In this document: one piece after another, positions 1-8,698 of the stretch
Position numbering within the stretch: position 1 is the stretch's first letter
Layout of the letters: each line of letters opens with the position of its first letter
Source: a bacterium
GTDB lineage: Bacteria > Patescibacteriota > Saccharimonadia > Saccharimonadales > Saccharimonadaceae
Direction of reading: 5' to 3'
Length of the DNA: 33,314 nt
Assembly (NCBI GenBank): GCA_030429975.1
Contig: JAUIGB010000011.1
Span: 1 to 33,314, forward strand
The notes under the pieces: model-generated
The model's input: only the letters and a program-made list of their open reading frames with translations
Databases searched by the model: none
What the model was told of the DNA's origin: nothing
Translations under genes and position numbers: made by a program

Positions 1-1
1 C

Positions 2-295
2 AAAAACAAGCTAATTGATCACTGGCGACGCAAAAAACCATTACCACTGGACGAGAGTATCGAGATAGTTGACGACCGTAAAAGCGTAGAGAAAATGACA
101 GAAGAAGCAATTGAACGCGAGCGAATATATAAAGCTATCGGGACTTTAAAGCCATTAATGCGATCAATCGTGACACTACGATTTATAGAAGGATATTCAG
201 CCAAGCAAACTGCCGAGGCACTGGATATTAGTGAAAGCAACGTGCGTGTACTGCAACACCGCGCGCTAAAGAAATTAAAAGGTAAATTATCATGA
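2..295 (+). CDS. ECF-type RNA polymerase sigma factor, 3' part
   Basis: The reading frame is open from the window edge, so the true start lies upstream. The first visible residues (NKLIDHWRRKK) resemble the end of sigma region 2. After a linker, the C-terminal part has the region 4 helix-turn-helix: LKPLMRSIVTLRFIEGYS, then AKQTAEALDISESNVRVLQH. That segment binds the -35 element. The TGA stop overlaps the ATG of the next gene (ATGA), so the two are translationally coupled, the usual arrangement of a sigma factor with its membrane anti-sigma partner. The family call is firm; the regulon cannot be seen. Confidence 0.88.
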   Translation, partial: KNKLIDHWRRKKPLPLDESIEIVDDRKSVEKMTEEAIERERIYKAIGTLKPLMRSIVTLRFIEGYSAKQTAEALDISESNVRVLQHRALKKLKGKLS

Positions 296-903
296 GACGA
301 ATGAACTACGAGAAACTAAAAGAAGAGCTGACCGAGGACGACGCGGATGAGCGCAAGATAGAGCAGTTGCTGATGACGGCGCGGGATTTGCACGAAATGA
401 AAAAACCCACGGCATCAGATGCTACTCATCGCAAAATTCGTGCCATATCTGGGCCAACGTTCGCGATGCCACGGTTTGCTGGTTTGTCGCTAGCTGGTGG
501 CTTTGCCGTGGCCATGCTAGTCGTCGCAGTGGCACAGTTTTCAACCCCGGGATCGGCGTTATATGCCGTAAAACAAGTTACCGATAATATTCAGGCTTTT
601 GTGTTACCAACCAAGGATGATGACCTAGCAGAACAGCAAACCAAAGAGCTAAAGACTATGGATATGAAGGATATACCGGAAGTCCAGGTGAGCGATACCG
701 TAGAAACTTATGAAAAGCCTGACGAAAATCCAAAAAACACCATGAGTGATAAAAAACAGGATGATAACGACAAAAGCGATGAAAGAGAAAAGAAGTCGTA
801 CAAACGTTGGTATGACCGTTCCGATGACAGAGACGACGAGGATAGGCAGCGTAGCTATAGTAGCTGGAGCGATGAGTTATTCCGCAGTTGGTTTGGGCGC
901 TAA
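292..903 (+). CDS. Single-pass membrane protein, probable anti-sigma factor (DUF5667-like)
   Basis: The protein has 203 aa. Residues 1-55 are charged and would be cytoplasmic. One transmembrane segment spans about residues 62-83 (FAGLSLAGGFAVAMLVVAVA), followed by TPGSALYAVKQ, which resembles the PG-x-LY-x-KR start of extracytoplasmic DUF5667-type domains. The tail (about 130-203) is hydrophilic, rich in D, K, R and S, and probably disordered. Coupling to the sigma gene by a 4-bp overlap supports a role in holding that sigma factor inactive at the membrane. A second ATG at 301 is possible. Its stop overlaps the stop of the convergent gene by 4 bp. The anti-sigma role is inferred from context. 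Confidence 0.65.
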   Translation: MRRMNYEKLKEELTEDDADERKIEQLLMTARDLHEMKKPTASDATHRKIRAISGPTFAMPRFAGLSLAGGFAVAMLVVAVAQFSTPGSALYAVKQVTDNIQAFVLPTKDDDLAEQQTKELKTMDMKDIPEVQVSDTVETYEKPDENPKNTMSDKKQDDNDKSDEREKKSYKRWYDRSDDRDDEDRQRSYSSWSDELFRSWFGR

Positions 904-1457
904 AGACCCTTGCCGTTTATAACCCAGCCGTTAACTTGCAGTATTTCCTTTATCGAGTATGCATTGAGCCATGGTTCGCTACCGTCACTTGGGTTGGCCT
1001 CTTCCTGGAGTATGTCGATCGCGCGGTCTAGAACGGGTTGAAAGCTGGATCTGTATAGATCTTTCTTTTCATACCATTCGGGCATGCCTCTGCGCAAAAG
1101 CATGAAACCTACATCCTCTAAGCGTGTTTGGATGACCTCGGGTATATGCGGTTCGCCAACCCTGTCATCATAAGTGAAATCTATTTGTGCCGGTTCGTTG
1201 TTTTTGTCCAGCATGCGAAAACTCATAATTGCGCCATTTGCTAATCGCGCCGCTCGTACATGTTCTAGGGGCCTATAATTTGGCAATCTAGAGAATGAGT
1301 AATAACCCCTGTTCGTAACACTGGTGTTGCTCACTACTCTTTGCCCGCGCTCACCATATTTCTCGTACAGTGCGTCGCTTTCCGCGACGATGTCATGAAT
1401 AGTCTGCAATTTTTTGGTCGTTACAAGAGCGTTTCTAGCTGTTCGGCGTTTTTCCAT
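900..1457 (-). CDS. Hypothetical protein, 185 aa
   Basis: I do not recognise this family. The product is soluble, with a basic N-terminus (MEKRRTARNALVTTKK) and no signal peptide or membrane segment. A probably helical stretch (residues 20-40) precedes a mixed alpha/beta central part. The 3' end overlaps the preceding convergent gene by 4 bp (shared CTAA). It is divergent from yajQ with 25 bp between the starts. An extended -10 on this strand (TGGTAACAT) ends 9 nt before its ATG and is nearly the reverse complement of the -10 of yajQ. Confidence 0.7.
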   Translation of the reverse strand: MEKRRTARNALVTTKKLQTIHDIVAESDALYEKYGERGQRVVSNTSVTNRGYYSFSRLPNYRPLEHVRAARLANGAIMSFRMLDKNNEPAQIDFTYDDRVGEPHIPEVIQTRLEDVGFMLLRRGMPEWYEKKDLYRSSFQPVLDRAIDILQEEANPSDGSEPWLNAYSIKEILQVNGWVINGKGL

Positions 1458-1466
1458 TTACATTAA

Positions 1467-1476
1467 ATGTTACCAT
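1467..1476. promoter_or_regulatory. Overlapping divergent extended -10 elements (yajQ / 185-aa gene)
   Basis: The plus strand reads TGTTACCAT (1468-1476), a TGn-TAnnaT extended -10 placed 6 nt before the yajQ ATG. The minus strand reads TGGTAACAT over the same bases, placed 9 nt before the divergent ATG. The near symmetry means one site could start transcription both ways. No convincing -35 was seen on either side. Confidence 0.5.
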
Positions 1477-1482
1477 AGATAT

Positions 1483-1977
1483 ATGGCGACATTTAGTTTT
1501 GATATAGTTTCCGAATACGACAAGGCCGAAATGAATAACGTTTTTCAGCAAGTCGAACGCGAAATGGCGAATAGGTATGATTTTAAAGGCACCCCAGCGG
1601 CCATAGACTGGCTAGAGGATAAAAAAGGACTAAAGATCACGGGCAGTAATGAATGGCAGATAGATGCTGTACTGGATATAGTTCGCAAAAAACTGGCGTC
1701 ACGAAATGTTAGCAGTAAGGTGCTGGACCTATCGAAGACAGTCAACGAAAGCAATATGAAGGCAACCAAAGAAGTGCCATTCGTCGAAGGCTTGGACCAA
1801 GGCAAGGCAAAAGCTATTACCAAATTGATTCGTGAAAAGTTTCCAAAAGCGAAACCTCAAATTCAAGGAGAGGCCGTGCGCGTAACAAGTGCTAGCAAAG
1901 ACGAATTGCAGGCTGTAATGTCCGCTGTACGCGAAGCTGATCTAAACTTCGTAACGAGCTTTACTAACTATCGATGA
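1483..1977 (+). CDS. yajQ: YajQ family nucleotide-binding protein
   Basis: The protein has 164 aa, the usual YajQ length (about 160-165). It starts MATFSFDIVSEYDKAEMNN and contains the family hallmark REMANRYDFKGT (residues 22-33), then KGLKITGSNEW, and ends in DLNFVTSFTNYR, a typical YajQ C-terminus. The family has two ferredoxin-like domains and binds nucleotides; some homologues bind cyclic di-GMP, but that role is not established here. An in-frame extension upstream to 1414 was rejected because 1483 gives the family start and has an extended -10 exactly 6 nt upstream, so the mRNA is probably leaderless. The 3' end overlaps the convergent gene by 14 bp. Confidence 0.9.
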   Translation: MATFSFDIVSEYDKAEMNNVFQQVEREMANRYDFKGTPAAIDWLEDKKGLKITGSNEWQIDAVLDIVRKKLASRNVSSKVLDLSKTVNESNMKATKEVPFVEGLDQGKAKAITKLIREKFPKAKPQIQGEAVRVTSASKDELQAVMSAVREADLNFVTSFTNYR

Positions 1978-2212
1978 TAGGTATTTCCTCGACCGGGATT
2001 CGCATTATACTGGCGAATTTATCTAGTTTTTGAAATTTGCAAAACTTTATCGGTTGGTTTGACGAGCTATATATACGGTAGTAGTGGTCGTAATGAACTT
2101 TTTCGCCGCGAAAGTTTTGCGCGACGGTAGGTTCGTTGATGCGAACCACATACCAGCCTGCGGGCTGTTCGGATAATATCCGTTGTATCTTGCTGTAGTG
2201 ATTGAAGGCCAT
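1964..2212 (-). CDS. Hypothetical protein, 82 aa
   Basis: This is a small soluble protein (MAFNHYSKIQRILSEQPAGW...), aromatic-rich with an HYDHYYRIYSSS stretch at about residues 40-51. I do not recognise the family. It is the last gene of an operon with the lipid kinase and the PAP2 phosphatase: its ATG lies 1 nt after the kinase stop. Its final 14 bp overlap yajQ tail to tail. Expression is expected to be coupled to the lipid kinase. Confidence 0.72.
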   Translation of the reverse strand: MAFNHYSKIQRILSEQPAGWYVVRINEPTVAQNFRGEKVHYDHYYRIYSSSNQPIKFCKFQKLDKFASIMRIPVEEIPIIDS

Positions 2213-2213
2213 G

Positions 2214-3074
2214 CTATTCGCCTCCGATAACCAATAATGATTTTTTTACCATCTCGTATCGTAATGGAGTGTCTATTTTTTCGTGTTCTCCGTCTCTAGA
2301 GACGCGAACATTACGCCTTGGCGTGCGTATGATTAGTTTGTCAGTCTTCCACGTCCTGATATCGGTAGAATTGCTGGCCCTTCCGATAAGAAACAGTAGC
2401 AAGACCTTTATTACGCGGAGTCGCCCGGTAGAAGTAATGGCATAAACCGATAACACGCCTTGATCTAATCGTTTTCTGCCGGTGATGATACCGTGTTCTA
2501 GACCATAGTCATTATTCCCAACGAATAGGAGGGGTGTTTGCGCGGAATCTTTTTCGATAGTGAGTGAATATGTGCGATTACGAATGAACGAACATATAGA
2601 GGCAATTACCATAGAAAACCATTTCGTGACAGGAGATTTTGGCAAGTCCTCACGAAAACGAAGGGCGGCAGGATATAGGCCGATGCTCGAGTTATTGATG
2701 ATGACTTTGTCATTAATTTTTGCGAGATCGATATGTCGAGGCCGAGCGTTATGTAGGTTGGCTATAGCCTTGTCTAGGTCTTGTTCTATGCCGAGGTCTT
2801 TCGTGAAATGGTTTAGCGTTCCACCCGGTAGTGGCGCGAGTATAGTCTTTGTCCCCGCTAGGATGCCCGCGACACTATTTATCGTTCCATCACCTCCGCA
2901 AACCGCAATGATTGTTTTGTCATTCTTTAAGAATGGTCGCAGGGACGACGAAATATTTCGATTTATGGGAATCATTTGCTCTACATTGATACCGGCCGAT
3001 TCGAACTTGTCTTTGAGGGAAGCTTCGCCAACTGAACTACCGGACTTCGGATTGTATACAACGACGACTTTCAT
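2214..3074 (-). CDS. Diacylglycerol/lipid kinase family protein (YegS/DagK type)
   Basis: The protein has 286 aa. The N-terminal DAGK catalytic domain shows YNPKSGS (7-13), the nucleotide-binding CGGDGTINSVAG (59-70) and PLPGGTLNHFTKDLGI (81-96). A C-terminal beta-rich domain contains SRDGE near residue 258, typical of the YegS/DgkB fold. The family phosphorylates diacylglycerol or a related lipid with ATP at the inner membrane face. It begins directly after the stop of the PAP2 gene, so a lipid phosphatase and a lipid kinase are co-expressed, perhaps to cycle a polyprenyl or glycerolipid carrier. The exact substrate cannot be read from sequence. Confidence 0.9.
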   Translation of the reverse strand: MKVVVVYNPKSGSSVGEASLKDKFESAGINVEQMIPINRNISSSLRPFLKNDKTIIAVCGGDGTINSVAGILAGTKTILAPLPGGTLNHFTKDLGIEQDLDKAIANLHNARPRHIDLAKINDKVIINNSSIGLYPAALRFREDLPKSPVTKWFSMVIASICSFIRNRTYSLTIEKDSAQTPLLFVGNNDYGLEHGIITGRKRLDQGVLSVYAITSTGRLRVIKVLLLFLIGRASNSTDIRTWKTDKLIIRTPRRNVRVSRDGEHEKIDTPLRYEMVKKSLLVIGGE

Positions 3075-3599
3075 TTATTTGTCCAGCAAAATAATTGCGA
3101 TTACACCTATCAGTCCAACAATCCAACCACCAATGACATCGCTCGCGTAATGGGCTCCCAAATAGACGCGCGACAGACCAATAAAAAATATTACGATAGC
3201 CACGGTCGCCAATGCAGCAATGGCTAGTTCGGGCCACCTATATGAGATAACGATTGCCACTAGACCATAGCTGACGAGTGATCCCGCGGCGTGCCCGCTA
3301 GGAAAACTGAATGTTTTGAATAGCATATTTTCCACGTACTGATTAACGGGACGAGAGCGGCGAAGTACGATTTTTAGAACACTACTAACGGTAATAGTAG
3401 CAATTGCGATAAAGCCAGCGATTAAATAAAAGTCTTTGTTGAGGGCAAAACCGTAACCCAATATCGCTGCCGCCACGCCTATAGTAAAAGGAGGTTGCCC
3501 GACAAGGGTAAAGAACTGCATTATTGGATATGCCCATTTTGGGATACTTTTTATAGACGAATCCATCTTGCGATCGAATTTGTTTATATAGTTTCGCAT
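3075..3599 (-). CDS. PAP2 superfamily membrane phosphatase
   Basis: The protein has 174 aa and several transmembrane segments (about 23-50, 56-75, 105-120, 124-142, 156-172). The three PAP2 signature motifs are intact: K76-x6-R83P84, PSGHA at 100-104, and S143R144-x5-H150-x3-D154. Family members hydrolyse phosphatidate or undecaprenyl pyrophosphate; the latter would recycle the lipid carrier for cell-wall synthesis. It is the first gene of the operon with the lipid kinase. A TATACT hexamer ends 6 nt before its ATG, predicting a leaderless message. Confidence 0.92.
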   Translation of the reverse strand: MRNYINKFDRKMDSSIKSIPKWAYPIMQFFTLVGQPPFTIGVAAAILGYGFALNKDFYLIAGFIAIATITVSSVLKIVLRRSRPVNQYVENMLFKTFSFPSGHAAGSLVSYGLVAIVISYRWPELAIAALATVAIVIFFIGLSRVYLGAHYASDVIGGWIVGLIGVIAIILLDK

Positions 3600-3605
3600 A
3601 TATCA

Positions 3606-3611
3606 AGTATA
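3606..3611 (-). promoter_or_regulatory. -10 element of the PAP2-lipid kinase operon
   Basis: TATACT on the minus strand, with exactly 6 nt (tgatat) before the ATG. Transcription would start at the A of the start codon. No clear -35 element. Confidence 0.55.
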
Positions 3612-3630
3612 GCTGACTATCGATGGAATT

Positions 3631-3993
3631 CTATTCGCTGAGTAGCGTGACTTGAAGTATGACGATAATAAGTACCAATACCGCGATTACAAACAATTGC
3701 TGAGGAGCGGCCTTGTCGCTAGCGGGTAGCTTGCCAGCACGAATACTTTTTTCGGCCATTTTATACCTACGGTTACCAATGAGTGCAATCAAGATACCTA
3801 GTATTAAAATAAGCAGTCCCGGTAAGGGGCTGCTTTTGTAGAAGGCTGCTAGGGCTATTCCACCGGCTACGACTGCCAATCCGGTTCGTATCCAAGCTAG
3901 TAAGGTTCGTTCGTTTGCTAGCAGGAGCTGTACGTCCGCGCTATATTTTTCGTGTTCAAAGGCTTTTTTGTGTTCTCTGTCTTTGTCCGTCAT
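3631..3993 (-). CDS. DUF202 domain membrane protein
   Basis: The protein has 120 aa. The DUF202 signature LLLANERTLLAWIRTGLAVV (residues 23-42) is clear. Three transmembrane segments lie at about 33-52, 57-73 and 99-117, with a short cytoplasmic N-terminus rich in K, E and H. The function of the family is unknown; related YidH-like proteins are inner-membrane proteins. It has its own extended -10 (TGGTATAAT) ending 6 nt before the ATG, so it is predicted leaderless. It is divergent from the next plus-strand gene. Confidence 0.9.
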   Translation of the reverse strand: MTDKDREHKKAFEHEKYSADVQLLLANERTLLAWIRTGLAVVAGGIALAAFYKSSPLPGLLILILGILIALIGNRRYKMAEKSIRAGKLPASDKAAPQQLFVIAVLVLIIVILQVTLLSE

Positions 3994-3999
3994 GTATGG

Positions 4000-4024
4000 A
4001 TTATACCATGAAAAGTGGTATAAG
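4000..4024. promoter_or_regulatory. Divergent extended -10 promoters (DUF202 gene / 4032 gene)
   Basis: Minus strand: TGGTATAAT (4008-4000), 6 nt before the ATG at 3993. Plus strand: TGGTATAAG (4016-4024), 7 nt before the ATG at 4032. Both are TGn-extended -10 elements without a good -35, and both place the start site at or next to the start codon. Confidence 0.6.
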
Positions 4025-4031
4025 TATGTAT

Positions 4032-4796
4032 ATGGAAAGAGAGTATACGGGTAACGAGCCTCACGAATTGCAACAGAGCTTTAATGATGTCGCCAGAGAG
4101 CTGTATGACAGATTGCCTGCGTACGGAATCAAAGCAATTATACGTTTTGATAGTCAAGAGCGTAGCGAATCCTGGCTGGCCTATGTCAAAGAATACATGG
4201 ACAGCGACCGCAACAGCCATCTGTCCATAGGCGAACGCGCTATGGAATGCTATATGGCATGGATGGATTTGTATGAGTTTCAGTCAGACGTAGTGTCATC
4301 TGTCACTACGATAAAATTCATAGATTTGAACCCAGATTTCGACATAACGCCAAAAGAAAACTCAATCAAAAAGAAGCAGTTGCAGGCGGAATTGATTTCA
4401 CATCATGGACTGGCATTGGATGAACCTTGGCAGCGTTTCATAGACCTAGAAACACCAAACGTCGAAGGACTCCGCGCCGACGACGAGTACTACCAAACAT
4501 ACCTGAACGAATCGTTGTTGACGGTTGAAGAGAGTATGAATGAACGAATAGTTGCTAATCAAGAAGTTCGTGACGCATGTGATAAAGTCGGGGCCACGCT
4601 GATGGATTTAGGCAACACGCTAGAAATCGTGTCCGCCGTAAAGGCTATGCAGGCATTGTGCCAACGAGCCCCCAATGACATGAGCCCGCAACTTTACAAG
4701 GGCTTGTTCGAAGTTGGAAAAGAACTTCACGTAGACGAGAAATACGGTAAACAGACGCTACTATGTTTGGTCGAGTTCTTTCACGATAGGTATTAG
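4032..4796 (+). CDS. Hypothetical protein, 254 aa
   Basis: I do not recognise this protein. It begins MEREYTGNEPHELQQSFNDV, is acidic and predicted mostly alpha-helical, and has no signal peptide or membrane segment. The start at 4032 was chosen because an extended -10 lies 7 nt upstream; in-frame ATGs at 4008 and 4026 are alternatives, and the longer frame from 3915 runs antisense into the DUF202 gene. The 3' end shares 4 bp (TTAG) with the convergent membrane-protein gene. Confidence 0.7.
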   Translation: MEREYTGNEPHELQQSFNDVARELYDRLPAYGIKAIIRFDSQERSESWLAYVKEYMDSDRNSHLSIGERAMECYMAWMDLYEFQSDVVSSVTTIKFIDLNPDFDITPKENSIKKKQLQAELISHHGLALDEPWQRFIDLETPNVEGLRADDEYYQTYLNESLLTVEESMNERIVANQEVRDACDKVGATLMDLGNTLEIVSAVKAMQALCQRAPNDMSPQLYKGLFEVGKELHVDEKYGKQTLLCLVEFFHDRY

Positions 4797-5494
4797 TGCT
4801 TGCGAAGCGGGGTCTTGGACAGGGGCATTACGCGCCATACAAGCACAATTGCCAGTATGATCGCAAATCCACACATGATGGACGGAATGGCGCGCATAGT
4901 GGCTGGATCCATCATGTTCGCCACCATTGCAGGTACGATAAAGGCCGAATAACCAATAACCGTCCAGCGTAGCGCTGCAGCTTGTTTGGGCTTTTGACGC
5001 GCCCATAATGTCGCCAAGGCAATCGTTACTAGTAACCAGCCAAAGTAATATGTTCCATAGAATAGGTAACCCTGGCCATCCATATCGAATATGGCGTAGT
5101 TTGGCGCGCATTGACTGCTGATTACCTGGGCGCCATAGGCAATGAAATACAGCACGTATCCTAGAGCCGTCGCGTATGCCGCGAATATCAGTGGCCTAGC
5201 TTTCTTTTTCGCGAGTGCTGCCGTTAGATGAATACCAAGAGCTGGCAATAGTGTAATCGCGACATAACCCAGCTGTACCCATTCTGCATGACCAAGTCCT
5301 AGGCCTCCGCAGATCATATATTCCGCAAGCTGGAAAACACCCAAACAAAACAGCATGGCAACGACGATCTTTGTAACGGTAGTTAGTTTATATCGCCACA
5401 ATACATAAAAGGCCATCGCGAACTCTAACAAAAAGGTCACCAACATTACCGGCGGTGAAAAACAGAATGTTTTGCCAAAGTAGCCGTCACGCAT
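4793..5494 (-). CDS. Seven-transmembrane hypothetical protein
   Basis: The protein has 233 aa with seven hydrophobic segments at about 16-33, 43-62, 72-94, 101-119, 143-165, 175-195 and 203-223. The loop before TM5 holds SSQCAPNYAIFDMDGQG. The layout resembles the 7-TM sensor modules found at the N-terminus of some histidine kinases, but no kinase domain follows. No catalytic motif was recognised. A TATACT hexamer lies 8 nt before the ATG. The stop overlaps that of the convergent gene by 4 bp. Confidence 0.75.
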   Translation of the reverse strand: MRDGYFGKTFCFSPPVMLVTFLLEFAMAFYVLWRYKLTTVTKIVVAMLFCLGVFQLAEYMICGGLGLGHAEWVQLGYVAITLLPALGIHLTAALAKKKARPLIFAAYATALGYVLYFIAYGAQVISSQCAPNYAIFDMDGQGYLFYGTYYFGWLLVTIALATLWARQKPKQAAALRWTVIGYSAFIVPAMVANMMDPATMRAIPSIMCGFAIILAIVLVWRVMPLSKTPLRKH

Positions 5495-5567
5495 ATGTTA
5501 ATAGTATACACCTTTTTTCACGCTCATGTTTGAGTCTGTGACTGCCGTGTGGTTTTATAGATACACT

Positions 5568-6488
5568 ATGAAACATGACAGGGGCGAAAACTGGGGCGCA
5601 AGTGATTTGGATGACGAGCTTTGGTTGCTATTGGAACAGCATCCGAAAGTCATCGAAGAAGAGGAAACGAACGAAGAGCATCAGTTAATACGGGAATCAG
5701 TCGAGGAGATGGTAGGAATGCTGACCGAGTGGGCTCAGCACCATCCTGATATGAACTTGATTATTGATTCGGACGGTAAATGCACGGACGAACAGTTTAC
5801 CAACTACATGTTTTCGATTACGGATAGCGTCGAAAACCAAATGATGACTGACCCGGAATGGTCGGGATTGTATGGAACTAGCGACTTCGTGCCTTATAGG
5901 GAGCTTGTCAGCCTGGATAAATACATTAAAGAACGAGAGTTTCAGCACGTACTCGTGTTTTTGGGATCACGTATTATCTATAACACACGCAAAAAAGACA
6001 CGGAGTTCGCGGGACTGATAACCTCGGACTATTACAAAAAGAACTCGCAGGTGGTGCTCGCCGCTGTGTTTCCAGAACAGTTCACTGAATCATGGCAGGA
6101 ATTCTTTGCCGAGTCCGTTCCGGGCGCGTCGTTTGATCCGACCAATTTTGACGACCTAATCTATACACAGCAAGCCGAGGCATTCGCCGCGCATGTTCAC
6201 GAGCGGCGCGAGCACGACGAGCAGGTTTATGCCTATATGCAAGAAATACTGGGAATTGATCCTAGTGTTCGGTCTATAGAAAACGCCAGAATATCTTGCT
6301 CGCTAAAGATTATCCAAGAAATAGCCTCGGATCATTATGAGGTTTCGGCAGAAAAGAACGGTCGGGCTAGCAGGAACAGATCTGTCTGTGAATACGCTCA
6401 TACCGCCGGCTTTGATTCTGAAACTATTGCAAAGATCGCCGATTACTTGGATCGCAGTTACCCAATCCAGTCTATGCGCGGCATGTAA
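5568..6488 (+). CDS. Hypothetical protein, 306 aa
   Basis: I do not recognise this protein. It is strongly acidic ([20 protein letters not shown] near the N-terminus), soluble and probably helical, with several Trp-Glu-rich stretches. The start at 5568 ([10 protein letters not shown]) is preferred because TATAGA ends 6 nt upstream, the spacing seen for neighbouring genes. An in-frame ATG at 5526 would add 14 residues. It is divergent from the 7-TM gene and upstream of fusA, which has its own promoter. Confidence 0.68.
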   Translation: MKHDRGENWGASDLDDELWLLLEQHPKVIEEEETNEEHQLIRESVEEMVGMLTEWAQHHPDMNLIIDSDGKCTDEQFTNYMFSITDSVENQMMTDPEWSGLYGTSDFVPYRELVSLDKYIKEREFQHVLVFLGSRIIYNTRKKDTEFAGLITSDYYKKNSQVVLAAVFPEQFTESWQEFFAESVPGASFDPTNFDDLIYTQQAEAFAAHVHERREHDEQVYAYMQEILGIDPSVRSIENARISCSLKIIQEIASDHYEVSAEKNGRASRNRSVCEYAHTAGFDSETIAKIADYLDRSYPIQSMRGM

Positions 6489-6513
6489 CCCTTTTGCTAC
6501 TAGCGTAAACACC

Positions 6514-6529
6514 TATAATCTGCTACAAT
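6514..6529 (+). promoter_or_regulatory. fusA promoter (tandem -10 candidates)
   Basis: TGCTACAAT (6521-6529) is an extended -10, the same form seen before infA. TATAAT at 6514-6519 lies ten bases upstream as an alternative. Start sites would leave a leader of about 65-75 nt carrying AGAGGA about 12 nt before the ATG. Confidence 0.55.
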
Positions 6530-6600
6530 ATCTCGAGAGCGTTATTTTTTTATGTCAAAAAATAACTAAATTAAGTAATAACAGAGGAATATTAGCAATC

Positions 6601-8694
6601 ATGGCAGTGAAAAACGTCCCACTTAAGGACTATCGAAATATCGGAATTATCGCCCACATCGACGCGGGCAAAACAACTACTACCGAAGGTATTTTGTACC
6701 GAACGGGTATTAATCACAAAATCGGTGAAGTTCGTGGTGCCGATGGCGACAGCGCGACAACCGACTGGATGGCGCAGGAGAAAGAACGTGGAATCACTAT
6801 CACGTCCGCCGCGGTTACTTGTTTTTGGAACGAGTGCAAAATCAACATCATTGACACCCCTGGTCACATCGACTTTACTGCCGAAGTCGAACGATCACTA
6901 CGCGTGCTAGACGGTGCTGTTGTGGTGTTTGACGGTAAAATGGGCGTCGAAGCTCAGACTGAAACAGTTTGGCGCCAAGCTAACAAATATGGCGTCCCTC
7001 GTATTTGCTTTATTAACAAAATCAACCAAATTGGTGGTGACTACTACAAATCACTAGAGACTATTCATAGTCGTCTATCAAAACACGCGTTGCCTGTACA
7101 CCTACCGATTGGTTTTGAAAAAGAAATCAACGGTGTAGTTGACCTGATTGAAATGAAAGCCTATACCTACAAAGAATACACGGACAAAGCCCTAGTAGCT
7201 GGCGATATTCCTGCCGACATGGAGGAAAAGGCCAAGAACGCACGAAGCCTACTAGTCGAAGCGGCTGTAGAGGCTGACGATGAGTTGTTCGAACGATACC
7301 TGGACAAGGGCGAAGATTCTATTAGTGTCGAAGAGCTAAAGTCTGCACTGCGTAAACGAGTCCTAGATGGTGACTTTTACCTAGTGACAGGTGGCGATGG
7401 CCGTGGTGTTATCGTCGAAAAGGTACTAGACCTAGTTGCAGATTTTCTACCATCACCACTAGACGTTGGTTCTATCAAGGGTACAAATCCAAAAACTGGC
7501 GACGCCATGGAGCGACATGCCGATGTCAAAGAACCTATGTCTGCACTGGCATTCAAAATTGCGACCGACCCATTTGTCGGCCGACTGATATTCGTTCGTG
7601 TTTACAGTGGCGAACTAAAGTCTGGTAGCTATGTGTTTAACGCCGCTACCGGCGAAAAAGAGCGCGTAGGACGCGTAGTCCGAATGCACGCCGACAAGCG
7701 TGAAGAAATCGATGGCATTGGCGCAGGCGACATCGCAGCCGTTGTAGGCCTAAAGAACACGTTTACCGGCCATACGCTATGTGATATGGCGAACCCAATC
7801 ACACTAGAAAGTATTTCATTCCCAGAACCACCTGTATCTATTGCCGTCGAGCCAAAAACAAAGGCCGATCAAGAAAAAATGGGTATCGCGCTTCAGCGAC
7901 TTGCCGAAGAAGATCCAACCTTCCGTATTCACACCGACGAAGAAACTAACCAGACAATTATGTCTGGAATGGGCGAGTTGCACCTGGATATCCTAGTAGA
8001 CCGAATGAAGCGCGAGTTTAATGTGGAGGCAAACATCGGTGAGCCACAGGTTGCATTCCGCGAAACCATCCGTGGCACGGCACAGGCACAGGGCAAGCAC
8101 GCCAAGCAGTCTGGTGGTCGTGGTCAGTACGGTGACGTATGGGTTCGTTTCGAACCTACCGAATCTGGCGAAGGATTCGAATGGGGCGATGAAATTAAGG
8201 GTGGCGTTGTGCCTCAAGAATACCGAGCAGCCGTCGAAAAAGGTATCAAAGATACTTTGGCCGGCGGTGTTATCGCCGGATACCCAATGATTGGCGTCAA
8301 AGCTACTCTTTATGATGGTAGCTATCACGATGTTGACTCGAGCGAGCTAGCCTTTAACCTAGCTGGTGTGCTATCTGTAAAAGAAGGTATTCCAAAGGCT
8401 CAACCAGTACTACTAGAACCTGTTATGCGCGTCGAAGTTACTACGCCGGAAGAGTTTATGGGCGATGTAATTGGAGACCTAAATAGCCGTCGTGGACGTA
8501 TAGAGGCCATGGAAGACCTACAAGGCGGTGCCAAGCTAGTAAAAGCAATGGTGCCACTAGCGAGTATGTTCGGTTATACGAATGATGTTCGATCTATGTC
8601 CCAAGGTCGCGCCGCGAGCACAATGGAGCTAGAAGCTTACGAGGAAGTTCCGCCAAACGTCGCGCAGGAAATCATCGAAAAACGCAAAAAATAA
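6601..8694 (+). CDS. fusA: Elongation factor G with atypical G4/G5 motifs
   Basis: The protein has 697 aa, full EF-G length. It catalyses GTP-driven ribosomal translocation and, with RRF, ribosome recycling. The P-loop AHIDAGKT (18-25), switch-1 RGIT (63-66) and G3 DTPGH (85-89) are intact. Domains II-V follow, with [20 protein letters not shown] (domain III) and [14 protein letters not shown] (domain IV). Two guanine-base contacts are unusual: the NKxD motif reads N139-K-I-N142, and the GSA motif reads G264-G-D266. The start at 6601 gives the family N-terminus; an upstream in-frame extension was rejected. rpsL and rpsG are not adjacent. A hypothetical gene follows after 4 nt. Confidence 0.95.
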   Translation: MAVKNVPLKDYRNIGIIAHIDAGKTTTTEGILYRTGINHKIGEVRGADGDSATTDWMAQEKERGITITSAAVTCFWNECKINIIDTPGHIDFTAEVERSLRVLDGAVVVFDGKMGVEAQTETVWRQANKYGVPRICFINKINQIGGDYYKSLETIHSRLSKHALPVHLPIGFEKEINGVVDLIEMKAYTYKEYTDKALVAGDIPADMEEKAKNARSLLVEAAVEADDELFERYLDKGEDSISVEELKSALRKRVLDGDFYLVTGGDGRGVIVEKVLDLVADFLPSPLDVGSIKGTNPKTGDAMERHADVKEPMSALAFKIATDPFVGRLIFVRVYSGELKSGSYVFNAATGEKERVGRVVRMHADKREEIDGIGAGDIAAVVGLKNTFTGHTLCDMANPITLESISFPEPPVSIAVEPKTKADQEKMGIALQRLAEEDPTFRIHTDEETNQTIMSGMGELHLDILVDRMKREFNVEANIGEPQVAFRETIRGTAQAQGKHAKQSGGRGQYGDVWVRFEPTESGEGFEWGDEIKGGVVPQEYRAAVEKGIKDTLAGGVIAGYPMIGVKATLYDGSYHDVDSSELAFNLAGVLSVKEGIPKAQPVLLEPVMRVEVTTPEEFMGDVIGDLNSRRGRIEAMEDLQGGAKLVKAMVPLASMFGYTNDVRSMSQGRAASTMELEAYEEVPPNVAQEIIEKRKK

Positions 8695-8698
8695 ACGA

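Noticed and set aside
2560-3150. 196-aa plus-strand ORF
   Set aside because: It lies antisense to the lipid kinase, which has clear family motifs; composition is that of a shadow frame.
6337-6600. In-frame N-terminal extension of EF-G by 88 residues
   Set aside because: The extension overlaps the preceding gene and the fusA promoter; the family N-terminus begins at 6601.
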